Part shown: in pieces, positions 17,918-27,950 of the stretch
How positions within the stretch are numbered: position 1 is the first letter of the stretch
Layout of the letters: every line of letters begins with the position of its first letter
Assembly: GCA_031277315.1 (NCBI GenBank)
Contig: JAITMP010000023.1
Span: 1 to 64,000, forward strand
Direction: 5' to 3'
Length of the DNA: 64,000 nucleotides
DNA from: Zoogloeaceae bacterium
Lineage (GTDB): Bacteria; Pseudomonadota; Gammaproteobacteria; Burkholderiales; Rhodocyclaceae
Program-made: the position numbers and the translations under genes
Notes under the pieces: generated by a model
What the model was told of the DNA's origin: nothing
What the model saw: the letters and a program-made list of their open reading frames with translations, nothing else
The model's database searches: none

Positions 17918-18792
17918 CCCGGGCCGCCTTGTCGCAGATTCCGGTTGTCATGTTCGGCGCGGGTTCGCAGCCGGCGGAGGAGGACTGGAATTACCTGCCC
18001 TTGCCGCGTGAAGTCGACACCTTTCACGCGCCGCTGCCGGAACAGGTCGGCAAGGCCGGCATACCGGAAGTGCTGCCCCTGTTGCGGGCGATGATCGAAG
18101 CGTTGCAGGCGGATCCCGCGCCGCATCCGGCGCGGGTGTTTGATGTCGCCGGATTGTCCGCGCCGGCGCAGGCGCTGCTGGCGCAGTCGATGGGCGAAGG
18201 CGAAGTGTCGGCGCAGATTTCCCTGCCCGATGGCGGCGCGGCGCAAATTCAGGAGTCGGTCTACACCGGCATCTGGCGCGTGCTGGAATTCGACGCCGCC
18301 GGCGCGTTGCGCGCCGATCGCATTGAAATCGGCGACATCGCGCCGATCGTCGTGCAGCAGGCGATGGCGGCCGGCGCGACGCACATTGCGCTGCCTTCCG
18401 CGCAGGGACAGAACCTGATGAACGCGCCGGCGATCGCGAACGAAATTGCCTCCGCCCATGCCGCCGCGATGGAGAACGACGGCGCCAGTAACCATGCCAT
18501 CAATTTCAGCCTGCTGCCGGTGACGCCGGAAGATCTGGCTTGGCTCGAAAAAATCGTCGGCGGCGGCCCGGTCGGCATCTTCTCGCGCGGCTACGGCAAA
18601 TGCGTGGTGACATCCACCGGCCTGCGCCACGTCTGGCGCGTGCGCTATTTCGACGGCATGAACAAGATCATGCTCGACATGCTCGAAATTACGCGCGTGC
18701 CGGAAGTCGTGCTCGCCTCGCGCGAGGATCTCGTCAATGCGCGCGCCCATCTGCAAGAGCTGCTTGAATGGCTGGAAAGCGGCAATGTTTGA
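17914..18792 (+). CDS. hupH: HyaF/HupH/HoxQ-type hydrogenase expression protein
   Basis: 292 residues with two similar HupH/HyaF segments; the C-terminal half is best conserved ('GGGPVGIFSRGYGKCVVTSTGLRHVWRVRYFDGMNKIMLDMLEIT'). It works with HupG in small-subunit maturation, probably [4Fe-3S] cluster or signal-peptide handling, and was described mainly in oxygen-tolerant or aerobically expressed systems. It ends in 'LEWLESGNV'. Its final codons run into the short duplication that precedes hupI. Confidence 0.94.
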   Translation: MTRAALSQIPVVMFGAGSQPAEEDWNYLPLPREVDTFHAPLPEQVGKAGIPEVLPLLRAMIEALQADPAPHPARVFDVAGLSAPAQALLAQSMGEGEVSAQISLPDGGAAQIQESVYTGIWRVLEFDAAGALRADRIEIGDIAPIVVQQAMAAGATHIALPSAQGQNLMNAPAIANEIASAHAAAMENDGASNHAINFSLLPVTPEDLAWLEKIVGGGPVGIFSRGYGKCVVTSTGLRHVWRVRYFDGMNKIMLDMLEITRVPEVVLASREDLVNARAHLQELLEWLESGNV

Positions 18793-18822
18793 AGGCAGTT
18801 ACAGTGTTTGAAGGCAGCTATC
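18785..18822 (+). repeat. 19-bp imperfect tandem duplication at the hupI start
   Basis: 18785-18803 begins ATGTTTGAAGGCAG and 18804-18822 begins GTGTTTGAAGGCAG; 15 of 19 positions agree, 13 of them consecutive. The first copy reads a nine-codon frame (MFEGSYSV, stop); the second is the true rubredoxin start. The unit is not a multiple of 3, so the first ATG is out of frame. Confidence 0.75.
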
Positions 18823-19013
18823 TCGGCGACAACACCGTGCTCGACGCCGGCAGCCGGCTCGAATGCAAGATCTGCTGGTGGGTGTACGATCCCGCTCGCG
18901 GCGATCCGATCTGGGGCGTCGCGCCGGGCACACCGTTCGCCGAATTGCCGCCGCACTGGAAATGCCCCAACTGCGACGGCGCGCGCGAGCAGTTCATGCT
19001 GCTGTCTGACTGA
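18804..19013 (+). CDS. hupI: Hydrogenase-linked rubredoxin
   Basis: 69 residues from GTG 18804, the start that gives the usual HupI/HoxR length ('FEGSYLGDN' onward). The longer frame from ATG 18768 would add 12 unrelated residues overlapping hupH. Rubredoxin iron ligands: 'LECKICWWVYDP' (CxxC) and 'WKCPNCDG' (CxxC), with 'GTPFAELPPHW' between. HoxR-like rubredoxins help small-subunit maturation when oxygen is present. A near-copy of the first 19 bases, with an ATG at 18785, lies directly upstream and out of frame. Confidence 0.9.
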   Translation: MFEGSYLGDNTVLDAGSRLECKICWWVYDPARGDPIWGVAPGTPFAELPPHWKCPNCDGAREQFMLLSD

Positions 19014-19025
19014 CATGGACGGCGC

Positions 19026-19523
19026 ATGCCGGAAAATTCACCGACACAACTCACCGAAACGCAGATCGCGGCACAGATTGAAGCGGCATTCAGGCAGATC
19101 GCCGAAACACGCATGCGCGATCTGCCGTTTCTCAATCCACGGCTGAGCGTTGAAACCGTCGGTTTCCGCCCTTGGCAACAAAGCTGGATCGGCGTGTTGA
19201 TTACGCCCTGGGGCATCAATCTGCTGCAACTGCCGGTCGCCGAGGCGCCGTTTCCGCCGGTGCGTGCGGACGCGCAGATCGAGGTCGCGCTGCCGGGCGG
19301 GGTGATGCCGTTCATGCCCGCGCATGAAGCGCGGTTCGGCGATTACCGCCTCTGTTCCCTGTTCTCGCCGGCGCAGGAATTCGCCGATCAGGACACCGCC
19401 CGCGCCGCCGCCATTGCGGTGCTCGCCCTGCTGTTCGAGGATAATGCCGCTTCGCGCCAGGCGCAGAACGGGAACAAACCGAATCTGTCGCGGCGACGCT
19501 TGTTCGGGCTATCGACATCATGA
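19026..19523 (+). CDS. hupJ: HupJ/HoxT (HybE-family) hydrogenase assembly chaperone
   Basis: 165 residues. The conserved core is 'MRDLPFLNPRLSVETVGFRPWQQSWIGVLITPWGINLLQLPV', then 'GVMPFMPAHEARFGDYRLCSLFSPAQEFAD', typical of [NiFe]-hydrogenase assembly chaperones of the HybE/HoxT type. HybE-type proteins bind Tat-targeted hydrogenase subunits before export. It begins 13 bp after hupI and overlaps hupK by 4 bp. Confidence 0.92.
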   Translation: MPENSPTQLTETQIAAQIEAAFRQIAETRMRDLPFLNPRLSVETVGFRPWQQSWIGVLITPWGINLLQLPVAEAPFPPVRADAQIEVALPGGVMPFMPAHEARFGDYRLCSLFSPAQEFADQDTARAAAIAVLALLFEDNAASRQAQNGNKPNLSRRRLFGLSTS

Positions 19524-20533
19524 ATCCACTGTGGCAAACGCCGTTGGTATTGACCCTCGCGCGCGATGCGCGGGGCGGCGTATGCGCGCGCGCGCAGTGG
19601 CAGCCTGTCGCGGTCGAACGCCTGCTCTTGCGGCGTTCGCCGGAAGAAGCCGGGCCGCTGGTGGCGCGGCTGTTGACGCTGTGCGCGCAGGCGCATCAGG
19701 GCGCGGCCGGTCAGGCGGTGGCGGCATTGCAGGAAACGCCGGCGCCGCAGCCCGCATTCGATGAGCGCATCCGCGTCGAAGCGGGGCGCGAAACCTTGCG
19801 TCGCTGGCTGGTGGATTTTCCCGCCGTATTCGGCCGCCGCTGGCTGCCCGAAGCGTTTGCCGAATGGCATGGCCTGAACACGCGCCAGGCGCTTGACGCC
19901 TTCTGCCAGCGGCATGTATACGCCATGCCCGCCGGTGACTGGCTGGCGCTCGACACCGCCGCGCTGCGCGACTGGGCTGCCACGGCGGACACCCTGCCGG
20001 CGGCCTGGCTGACATCGTGCTGGCGCGAATTTGAATATGCCTCCGGGCCTGACGGGCAATCCGCACCGCCGTCGGCCGAACTGCTGGCGTGGATCGGCGC
20101 CAACGCCGCCCGTCTCATCGAAGGCGATCTGCCCGAACCCGCCCCGGCGCATGCCGACCTGGCTTTGTCCGGCGACGAGCGGATCGGCTTGCCGGCCCGC
20201 CTGCTGCTGGCGCGGCTGCGCGCCTTGGCGGAAATCTGCGCCGGCGAATCCTCGCCATGCAGCGGCGGCGAGCGCCACGGCGACATCGGCCTCGGCTGGG
20301 CGCGCACGGCGCGCGGCATGCTGGCGCATCTGGTCCGCATCGAACGGGGGCGCCTCACCGGCTACCGCGTTCTGCCGCCCACGCTGTGGAACTTCGGCCC
20401 GCAAAGCCTGCTGCCGGCGATGCTGAAATCCGCGCCCCCCGAGCAGGCGCGGGCTGATGCCGAACGGCTGGTGCTGCTGCTCGACCCCTGCACCGCATAC
20501 CGGATCGACATGCCCGAGGGCGACCATATCTAG
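19520..20533 (+). CDS. hupK: HupK/HoxV hydrogenase maturation scaffold
   Basis: 337 residues. HupK/HoxV proteins are diverged relatives of the hydrogenase large subunit that act as a scaffold for the NiFe cofactor. The C-terminus 'LLDPCTAYRIDM' echoes the large-subunit 'DPCLACSTH', keeping one cysteine of the CxxC, while the N-terminal CxxC is absent. Last gene of the hup operon. It is followed by a GC-rich stem-loop and then the hemA promoter region; no hyp genes follow. Confidence 0.87.
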   Translation: MNPLWQTPLVLTLARDARGGVCARAQWQPVAVERLLLRRSPEEAGPLVARLLTLCAQAHQGAAGQAVAALQETPAPQPAFDERIRVEAGRETLRRWLVDFPAVFGRRWLPEAFAEWHGLNTRQALDAFCQRHVYAMPAGDWLALDTAALRDWAATADTLPAAWLTSCWREFEYASGPDGQSAPPSAELLAWIGANAARLIEGDLPEPAPAHADLALSGDERIGLPARLLLARLRALAEICAGESSPCSGGERHGDIGLGWARTARGMLAHLVRIERGRLTGYRVLPPTLWNFGPQSLLPAMLKSAPPEQARADAERLVLLLDPCTAYRIDMPEGDHI

Positions 20534-20576
20534 AAACGCCAAGCCGGCGCATTCCCTTCCCGATTCGGGCCAAACG

Positions 20577-20602
20577 GCCCCGGCCCTTTTGCCGGAAGGG
20601 GC
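20577..20602 (+). terminator. Stem-loop after hupK (possible operon terminator)
   Basis: GCCCCGGC (20577-20584), loop CCTTTT, then GCCGG (20591-20595), a two-base bulge and GGGGC (20598-20602). It is GC-rich and stable but without a T-run. It lies between the last hup gene and the hemA -10 box. Confidence 0.35.
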
Positions 20603-20608
20603 TAATGC

Positions 20609-20614
20609 TATAAT
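20609..20614 (+). promoter_or_regulatory. -10 box (TATAAT) upstream of hemA
   Basis: A perfect TATAAT 45 bp before the preferred hemA start. The -35 region (around 20586-20591) is a poor match, so the promoter is inferred from the -10 box and its position after the hup stem-loop. Confidence 0.45.
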
Positions 20615-20658
20615 TTTCATCGGAAATTCCCCAATCGCTTGCTTATATGGCATTGCCC

Positions 20659-21903
20659 ATGCAGCTCTACGCCCTCGGCCTCAATCACCACACCGCGCCG
20701 CTTGCCGTGCGCGAGCAGATGGTGTTCGACCCGCTGCGCCTGCCGCAGGCGCTGGCCGAGTTGACGCGCGCCCGTGAAGTGCGCGAGGCGGCGATCCTGT
20801 CCACCTGCAACCGCACCGAACTGTATTGCACCGCTGAAGCGCCCGAGACGGCGGCGCAGTGGCTGGCCGAATACCACCAGTTGCCGCCGCAGAAAGTGTC
20901 GCCTTATCTCTACACGCTGCCGAGCCGCGACGCCGTGCGGCACATGTTCCGCGTCGCCAGCGGCCTCGATTCGATGGTGCTGGGCGAGCCGCAGATTCTC
21001 GGCCAGATGAAGCAGGCGGCGCGTGTGGCGGAAGACGCTGGCACGCTCGGCGCCTTGCTGCACAAGCTGTTCCAGAAAACTTTTTCCGTGGCGAAGGAGG
21101 TGCGTTCCACCACCGCCATCGGCGCCAACATCGTTTCGATGGCGGCGGCGACGGTGCATCTGGCGGAGCGCATTTTCGAGAACGTCGCCGATCAGAAAGT
21201 GCTGTTCATCGGCGCCGGTGAAATGATCGAGCTATGCGCAGCGCATTTCTCGGCGCGGCGGCCCAGGCGCATCACCATTGCCAACCGCACGGCGGAGCGC
21301 GGCGCGGCGCTGGCGGCGCGCTTCGGCGGCGACGCGATGCGGCTCGACGAGATCGGCGAGCAGATGGCCGAATACGATGTCGTCGTCTCCTGCACGGCCA
21401 GCCCGCTGCCGATCATCGGCCTGGGCATGGTCGAACGCGCCATCCGGGCGCGGCGGCATCGGCCGATGGTGATGGTGGATCTAGCCGTACCGCGTGACGT
21501 GGAGCCGGAAATCGCCGCGCTCGACGACGTTTTTCTGTACACGCTGGACGATCTGGGCAGCATCGTCGAATCGGGGATGGAATCGCGCGAGCGGGCGGTG
21601 GTCGAGGCGGAAGCGATCATCACCTCCCGCGTCGACGGCTTCCTGAACTGGATCGCCTCGCGCGAAACGGTGCCGACCATTCGCGCCCTGCGCGATTCGG
21701 GTGAGCGCATGCGCCGGCGCGAAGTCGAGCGCGCGCTCAAGCTGCTGGCGCGGGGCGAGGATTCGCAACGGGTGCTGGAGGCGCTCTCACACCGACTCGC
21801 CAACAAGCTGCTGCACGGCCCCACCGTCGCGCTGCACCAGACCGACGGCACGCGCATGGCCGAAGCGGTCGCCCGCATCTATCGTCTGCATCCCGAAGAG
21901 TAG
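20659..21903 (+). CDS. hemA: Glutamyl-tRNA reductase
   Basis: 414 residues from ATG 20659 ('[20 protein letters not shown]'), the family's usual start; ATG 20647 would add four residues. It reduces glutamyl-tRNA(Glu) to glutamate-1-semialdehyde, first step of the C5 heme pathway. Seen: the nucleophile in '[10 protein letters not shown]', the tRNA-binding '[17 protein letters not shown]', the NADPH site '[14 protein letters not shown]', and the C-terminal dimerisation helix. It opens a hemA-prfA-prmC cluster, an arrangement known in many proteobacteria. Other heme genes are at 39474-43652. Confidence 0.97.
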   Translation: MQLYALGLNHHTAPLAVREQMVFDPLRLPQALAELTRAREVREAAILSTCNRTELYCTAEAPETAAQWLAEYHQLPPQKVSPYLYTLPSRDAVRHMFRVASGLDSMVLGEPQILGQMKQAARVAEDAGTLGALLHKLFQKTFSVAKEVRSTTAIGANIVSMAAATVHLAERIFENVADQKVLFIGAGEMIELCAAHFSARRPRRITIANRTAERGAALAARFGGDAMRLDEIGEQMAEYDVVVSCTASPLPIIGLGMVERAIRARRHRPMVMVDLAVPRDVEPEIAALDDVFLYTLDDLGSIVESGMESRERAVVEAEAIITSRVDGFLNWIASRETVPTIRALRDSGERMRRREVERALKLLARGEDSQRVLEALSHRLANKLLHGPTVALHQTDGTRMAEAVARIYRLHPEE

Positions 21904-21959
21904 CTGCCGACACGGCTGCCCGCGTCCGGCGAGGGCGTGGCAGGCCGTGTTTCATCGCC

Positions 21960-23048
21960 ATGAAAACAAGCATCCGCGACAAACTCGAACATCTGAGCCG
22001 CCGTCTGGCCGAACTCGATCTGCTGCTGGCCAGCGAAACGGCGACGCGGGACATGGACGCCTACCGCCGTCTGACGCGCGAACACGCCGAGGTGGCGCCG
22101 GTGGCGGCGTTGTATGCCGCTTACCGCCAGACGGAGGAGAGCATGCGGGCGGCGCAAGCCCTGCTGACCGACCCCGAAATGAAGGCGCTGGCCGAGGATG
22201 AAATCGCCGCCTGCCGCAAGCAGACGGCGCATCTGGACGACGAGTTGCAGCGGGCGCTGCTGCCGCGCGACCCCAATGACGATTGCAACCTGTTTCTGGA
22301 AATCCGCGCCGGCACCGGCGGCGAGGAGTCGGCCTTGTTCGCCGGCGCGCTCCTGCGCATGTATGCCCGCTACGCCGAACGGCGGCGCTGGCAGGTCGAC
22401 GTCATCTCGCAGAACCCTTCCGATCTGGGCGGCTACAAGGAAGTGATTTTGCGCATCGTCGGGCAGGGCGCGTATGCGCGGCTGAAGTTCGAGTCGGGCG
22501 GCCACCGCGTGCAGCGCGTGCCGGCCACCGAAGCGCAAGGGCGCATCCACACCTCGGCGTGCACCGTCGCGGTGCTGCCCGAGGCGGATGAAGTGGCCGA
22601 CGTGGTCATCAATCCGGCTGAAATCCGCATCGACACTTTCCGCGCCAGCGGCGCCGGCGGCCAGCACGTTAACAAGACCGATTCCGCCGTGCGCATCACG
22701 CATCTGCCGACCGGCATCGTCGTCGAATGCCAGGACGACCGCTCGCAGCACAAGAACAAGGCGCAGGCGCTCTCGGTGCTGGCGGCGCGCATCAAGGATC
22801 GGCAGACGCGCGCGCAGCAGGCGCAGATCGCCTCGACGCGCAAATCGCTGGTCGGCAGCGGCGACCGCTCCGAGCGCATCCGCACCTACAACTTTCCGCA
22901 AGGGCGCGTCACCGATCATCGCATCAACCTCACGCTGTACAAGATCGACGCCATCATGGATGGCGATCTCGACGAATTGATCGCCGCGCTCTCCGCCGAG
23001 CATCAGGCCGAGCAACTGGCGGCGCTGTCGGACGAGGCCGGAGCGTGA
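21960..23048 (+). CDS. prfA: Peptide chain release factor 1
   Basis: 362 residues, full-length RF1. GGQ at residues 233-235 ('[17 protein letters not shown]') drives peptidyl-tRNA hydrolysis; '[18 protein letters not shown]' contains the PxT-type codon-reading tripeptide (here PAT) for UAA and UAG. The Gln of GGQ is methylated by PrmC, encoded by the overlapping downstream gene. Confidence 0.98.
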   Translation: MKTSIRDKLEHLSRRLAELDLLLASETATRDMDAYRRLTREHAEVAPVAALYAAYRQTEESMRAAQALLTDPEMKALAEDEIAACRKQTAHLDDELQRALLPRDPNDDCNLFLEIRAGTGGEESALFAGALLRMYARYAERRRWQVDVISQNPSDLGGYKEVILRIVGQGAYARLKFESGGHRVQRVPATEAQGRIHTSACTVAVLPEADEVADVVINPAEIRIDTFRASGAGGQHVNKTDSAVRITHLPTGIVVECQDDRSQHKNKAQALSVLAARIKDRQTRAQQAQIASTRKSLVGSGDRSERIRTYNFPQGRVTDHRINLTLYKIDAIMDGDLDELIAALSAEHQAEQLAALSDEAGA

Positions 23049-23893
23049 CGGTCGCCGGGCTGCTGGCGGAAAGCCGCGCCGCGCTCTCCCTGCGCGAAGC
23101 GCGCCTGCTGCTGGGGCACGCGCTCGGCCTCGCGCTGGCGGCGCTGGAAGCGCGCCCGGAAAGAACCGTCGAGCCGCAAGCAGCGGCACATTTTCGGGCG
23201 CTGGCGGCGCGGCGGGCGGCGGGCGAACCGATCGCTTATCTGACGGGCCGCCGCGAATTCTACGGCCTCGATTTTCATGTCACGCCGGACGTGCTGATTC
23301 CGCGCGAGGAAACCGAATTGCTGGTCGACATCGCCAGGGAAGCGGCGCGGGAAGACCCGTCCGCGCAGTCCATGCAACCCCTGCGCATTCTCGATCTCGG
23401 CGCCGGCAGCGGCTGTCTGGCCGTCGCCGTGGCCAAGGCGCTGCCGCAAGCGCGGGTGACGGCGGTTGACGCTTCCGCCGCCGCCCTTGCCGTGGCGCGG
23501 GAGAACGCCATACGTCATGACGCCGACATCCGCTGGCTTTCCGGCGACTGGTTCGCGCCGCTGGCCGGCGAATGCTTCGACCTGATTCTCTCCAATCCAC
23601 CTTACGTCGCGGCGGACGATCCGCACTTGGCGCAAGGCGATGTCCGCTTCGAGCCGCGCGCGGCGCTCATCGCCGGCGCGGACGGGCTGGCCGATCTGCG
23701 CCGCATCATCGCCGCCGCGCCGCCGCATCTTGCTCCCGGCGGCTGGCTCTGGCTCGAACACGGCTACGACCAAGCGCCGGCGGTGGCCGCGCTGCTGACC
23801 GAAGCGGGCCTGACCGGCATCGCGCAACGCCGCGATCTCGCCGGCATCTTGCGCGTCTCCGGCGGACGGCAGCGCGGCAATCCGGCACATTGA
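23045..23893 (+). CDS. prmC: Release factor glutamine N5-methyltransferase
   Basis: 282 residues from GTG 23045, which overlaps the prfA stop by 4 bp; the open frame extends further upstream inside prfA without a reason to use it. Class I SAM fold: '[30 protein letters not shown]' and the N5-Gln methyltransferase motif 'NPPY' (184-187). The N-terminal helical domain '[11 protein letters not shown]...[20 protein letters not shown]' binds the release factor. Its last codons (Ala-His-stop) lie inside a 13-bp tandem repeat. Confidence 0.95.
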   Translation: MTVAGLLAESRAALSLREARLLLGHALGLALAALEARPERTVEPQAAAHFRALAARRAAGEPIAYLTGRREFYGLDFHVTPDVLIPREETELLVDIAREAAREDPSAQSMQPLRILDLGAGSGCLAVAVAKALPQARVTAVDASAAALAVARENAIRHDADIRWLSGDWFAPLAGECFDLILSNPPYVAADDPHLAQGDVRFEPRAALIAGADGLADLRRIIAAAPPHLAPGGWLWLEHGYDQAPAVAALLTEAGLTGIAQRRDLAGILRVSGGRQRGNPAH

Positions 23894-23937
23894 GCGCGAA
23901 TATTGAACACGAACATTGAGCATGAATATTGAACACG
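23886..23937. repeat. Four tandem 13-bp units at the end of prmC
   Basis: Units: CACATTGAGCGCG, AATATTGAACACG, AACATTGAGCATG, AATATTGAACACG (23886-23898, 23899-23911, 23912-23924, 23925-23937). The second and fourth are identical, so the true period may be 26. The array begins within the last prmC codons and fills half of the gap to the TAXI gene. Role unknown. Confidence 0.7.
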
Positions 23938-24007
23938 ATCCGGCAGGCGCGCGGGCCGGAAATCCTGTATTTTCGCCCAATCGCCATCGACATTTTCAGG
24001 GTGCCGC

Positions 24008-25357
24008 ATGAATCCACAGCCGAGCCGGTTCCGCATTAAAAAACCCGCCATCTTCGACGTGAATGGCGTCATGGAAATGTTTGACATCGGGCCGAAAGCG
24101 GCGCTTGCGGTTGTCATCATGGCCTTCGCCGTCGTGGTTGCCGTGGTTGTGTTTTTCATCCGCTCGGCGCCGCCGACGTCGATCACGATCAGCACCGGCC
24201 CAGAGGGCGGCGCGTTTTATCGTCAGGCGCAGCGTTATGCCAAGATGCTGGAAACGAATGGCGTCAAGCTGAAGATCGTGACTTCGGCGGGGCTGGTTGA
24301 AAATTTGCAGAAGCTGGCCGATCCGAAATCGGGCGTCGATCTGGCTTTTGTGCAAGGCGGGGCCGATGTAAAGGAAATAAAGGGAATGGAGAATCTGGTT
24401 TCGCTGGGCAGCGTTTCGCATCAGCCGGTCCTGATTTTTCATCTCGGCAAGCTGGATCTGCTGGCGGATTTAAAGGGCCGCAAAATCGCGATTGGCCCCG
24501 AGGGAAGCGGCACGAGTCAACTCGCGCTGACGATGCTGGCGGCGAACGGCATCAAGCCGGGCGAAGACACCACCTTGCTGAATCTGGATTCCAACGAGGC
24601 GCTGACGGCGCTGCGGGAAAAGGAAGTCGCGGCGGCGTTCATCATGAGCGAATCGGCCTCGACTGCGGATTTGCGGGCGCTGATGCGCGATCCGAACATT
24701 CAACTCTATAGCTTCAGGCAGGTCGGCGCATACGCCCGCAAATACGACTATCTCGACCCGCTGGTGCTGCCCGAAGGCGGCATTGACCTCGGCGCGGATC
24801 TGCCCGCGCAGGATGTGAATCTGCTCGGGCCGATGATAGAGCTTGCGGCGAAAAAGGATTTGCATCCCGCGATTTCAGATTTGATTCTCGAAGCGGCGAC
24901 GAAGGTTCATTCGCGCCCCGGCATTTATCAGCAACGCAATGAATTTCCGGCGATGATCGAGCACTCGATTCCGCTCAGCGAGGATGCCGCACGCTATTAC
25001 AAATCGGGCAAGTCGTTTCTGTACCGTTATCTTCCGTACTGGCTGGCCAGTTTGCTGAGCCGCATTCTTGTCGTGCTGTTGCCCGCGATTGTGATTCTCG
25101 TTCCGGTGGCGCGCACGCTGCCGGCCATCCTGCGCTGGCGCGGGCAGATCAAAATCTACCAGCGTTATCGTGAGTTGCTGAATCTCGAACGCGCGCTGGT
25201 TGAAGAAAAAGACCCGTCCAGAAAAGCGGAACTGCGCGCCGAATTCGACCGCCTCGAAGCCGATGTGGATCAGATGCAGGTCAAAGGGCGGTTTGCCGAT
25301 CAGTTGTACGCGCTGCGATCCCACATTGATTATGTGCGCCGGATGCGCATGCAGTAA
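24008..25357 (+). CDS. TAXI-family TRAP transporter solute-binding protein, membrane-anchored
   Basis: 449 residues. One membrane helix at about 28-54 replaces a cleavable signal. The periplasmic binding domain follows ('ITISTGPEGGAFYRQAQRYAKMLETNGVKLKIVTSAGLVENLQKLADP', then 'LADLKGRKIAIGPEGSGTSQLALTMLAANGI'), typical of TAXI proteins. A second helix pair (about 335-370) is followed by a C-terminal cytoplasmic coiled coil ('LERALVEEKDPSRKAELRAEFDRLEADVDQMQ'). The TRAP permease is not adjacent. The two-sided topology suggests a sensor or orphan binding role. Ligand unknown. Confidence 0.85.
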   Translation: MNPQPSRFRIKKPAIFDVNGVMEMFDIGPKAALAVVIMAFAVVVAVVVFFIRSAPPTSITISTGPEGGAFYRQAQRYAKMLETNGVKLKIVTSAGLVENLQKLADPKSGVDLAFVQGGADVKEIKGMENLVSLGSVSHQPVLIFHLGKLDLLADLKGRKIAIGPEGSGTSQLALTMLAANGIKPGEDTTLLNLDSNEALTALREKEVAAAFIMSESASTADLRALMRDPNIQLYSFRQVGAYARKYDYLDPLVLPEGGIDLGADLPAQDVNLLGPMIELAAKKDLHPAISDLILEAATKVHSRPGIYQQRNEFPAMIEHSIPLSEDAARYYKSGKSFLYRYLPYWLASLLSRILVVLLPAIVILVPVARTLPAILRWRGQIKIYQRYRELLNLERALVEEKDPSRKAELRAEFDRLEADVDQMQVKGRFADQLYALRSHIDYVRRMRMQ

Positions 25358-25544
25358 GCGCTTGCGCATGGTCTTTTCGCGGTTGCCCGCCATCGCGGGA
25401 CGGGTGATAATGCGCGCCCGACAGAAAGATGATTTCACCCCGGCCTGCCCTCGCAAGGGGCGGCGTCAGAAAACCGGACAAGCAACCGGGCAAGGTTTTC
25501 CGATCACAGTGGCATGGGCTGACAAATTCAATGAGAGCGTCCCT

Positions 25545-26112
<568 letters not shown>

Positions 26113-26116
<4 letters not shown>

Positions 26117-27159
26117 TTACCCCGCAGGAGGCGCTCCAGCGCACCATCGAGCACCGCGAGATTTTCCACGACGAAATGCTGCACCTGATGCGGCAGATCA
26201 TGGGCGGCGAGATCACGCCGCTGATGGTCGCCGCCATTCTGACCGGCCTGCGCGTGAAGAAGGAAACCATCGGCGAGATTTCCGCCGCGGCGAAGGTGAT
26301 GCGCGAGTTATGCACCCGCGTTGAAACGCCGCATACGCCGCACTTCGTCGACATCGTCGGCACCGGCGGCGATTCGGCCCACACGTTCAATATTTCCACC
26401 GCGTCGGCGTTCGTCGCCGCCGCCGCCGGCGCAACGGTGGCGAAGCACGGCGGCCGCAGCGTGTCGTCCAAGTCGGGATCAGCCGACGTGCTGGAAGCGT
26501 TCGGCGCCCGCATCGACCTCACGGCGCCGCAGGTGGCCGAGTGCATTCAGGCCACCGGCATGGGCTTCATGTTCGCCCCCAATCACCACCCCGCCATGAA
26601 AAACGTCGCCCCGGTGCGCCGTGAAATGGGCGTGCGCACGCTCTTCAACATCCTCGGCCCGCTCACCAACCCGGCCGGCGCGCCCAACACCCTGATGGGC
26701 GTTTTCCATCCCGATCTGGTCGGCATTCAGGTGCGCGTCATGCAGCAGTTGGGCGCCGAGCATGTCATGGTGGTATGGAGCAAGGACGGCATGGACGAAA
26801 TTTCGCTCGGCGCCGCCACGCTGGTCGGCGAGTTGAAGAACGGCCAGATCAGCGAATACGAAATCCATCCCGAAGACTACGGCTTGCCGATGGTTTCCAA
26901 CCGGGGGCTGCGCGTTTCCAGCGCCGACGAATCGAAGCAGATGGTGCTGGATGCGCTCGCCAATCCGGCCGGCACGCCGTCCCAGATCGTGGCCCTGAAC
27001 GCCGGCGCGGCGCTCTATGCGGCGAACATCGTCGATTCCATCGCCGACGGCATCGCCCGCGCGCGCGACACCATCGCCAGCGGCGCGGCGCGCGCCAAGC
27101 TCGACCAGTTCATCGCCTTCACCCAACGCTGCCCAACGCCGCGCCCGGTAGCGCAATGA
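26113..27159 (+). CDS. trpD: Anthranilate phosphoribosyltransferase
   Basis: 348 residues from ATG 26113, which overlaps the trpG stop; an earlier in-frame ATG lies inside trpG and is not used. PRPP and anthranilate motifs: '[27 protein letters not shown]', '[21 protein letters not shown]' and '[31 protein letters not shown]'. Second step of tryptophan synthesis. Overlaps trpC by 4 bp. Confidence 0.97.
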
Positions 27160-27950
27160 ACGACAACGACATTTTGCGCAAGATTCTCGCCGTCAAGCGC
27201 GAGGAAGTCGCCGCCGCGCAAGCGCAAAAATCCCCCGCTGCGCTGCGCGACGAAGCGCGGTCGCAGCCGCCGCCGCGTGACTTCATCGGCGCCATCCGCG
27301 CCAAAATCAGCGCCGGCGGCACGGCGGTGATTGCCGAGATCAAAAAAGCCAGCCCCTCCAAAGGCGTCATCCGCGCCGATTTCCGCCCCGCCGACATCGC
27401 CGCCAGCTACGCCGCGCACGGCGCCGCCTGCCTGTCGGTGCTGACCGACCGCCCGTTTTTTCAGGGCGCGCCCGAATACCTGCGGCAAGCGCGCGCCGCC
27501 TGCGCGCTGCCGGCGCTGCGCAAGGATTTCCTCGTCGATCCTTACCAGATCGTCGAAGCGCGGGCGATGGGCGCCGACTGCATCCTCCTCATCGCCGCCG
27601 CGCTCGACCTGCCGCGCCTGCGCGAAATGGAGATGCGGGCGCATGAATTCGGCATGGCCGCGCTGATCGAAGTGCACGACGCCGCCGAACTCGACATCGC
27701 CCTGCAACTCACGACGCCGCTCATCGGCATCAACAACCGCAACCTGCGCACCTTTGAAGTCTCCCTGCAAACCACGCTCGACCTGTTGCCGCGCATTCCG
27801 CCCGAACGCATCGTCGTCACCGAATCCGGCATCCTCGCGCCGGCCGACGTGGAACGGATGCGCGAAAACGGCGTAAAAACCTTCCTCGTCGGCGAAGCCT
27901 TCATGCGCGCACCCGACCCCGGCCCCGCGCTCTCCGCCTTGTTTGGTTAG
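27156..27950 (+). CDS. trpC: Indole-3-glycerol phosphate synthase
   Basis: 264 residues from ATG 27156. TIM barrel: '[41 protein letters not shown]' (catalytic Lys in beta strand 2), '[30 protein letters not shown]', '[13 protein letters not shown]' and '[15 protein letters not shown]'. It closes the indole ring in tryptophan synthesis. It ends the trpGDC group; a large palindromic repeat begins 36 bp after its stop. Confidence 0.97.
   Translation: MNDNDILRKILAVKREEVAAAQAQKSPAALRDEARSQPPPRDFIGAIRAKISAGGTAVIAEIKKASPSKGVIRADFRPADIAASYAAHGAACLSVLTDRPFFQGAPEYLRQARAACALPALRKDFLVDPYQIVEARAMGADCILLIAAALDLPRLREMEMRAHEFGMAALIEVHDAAELDIALQLTTPLIGINNRNLRTFEVSLQTTLDLLPRIPPERIVVTESGILAPADVERMRENGVKTFLVGEAFMRAPDPGPALSALFG

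Noticed and set aside
18768..18803. Longer rubredoxin start at ATG 18768
   Set aside because: It would add 12 residues that overlap hupH out of frame and do not resemble HupI/HoxR N-termini.
22727..23044. Upstream extension of the prmC frame inside prfA
   Set aside because: The frame is open only because of the base composition. The GTG at 23045 overlapping the prfA stop gives the family's normal N-terminus.
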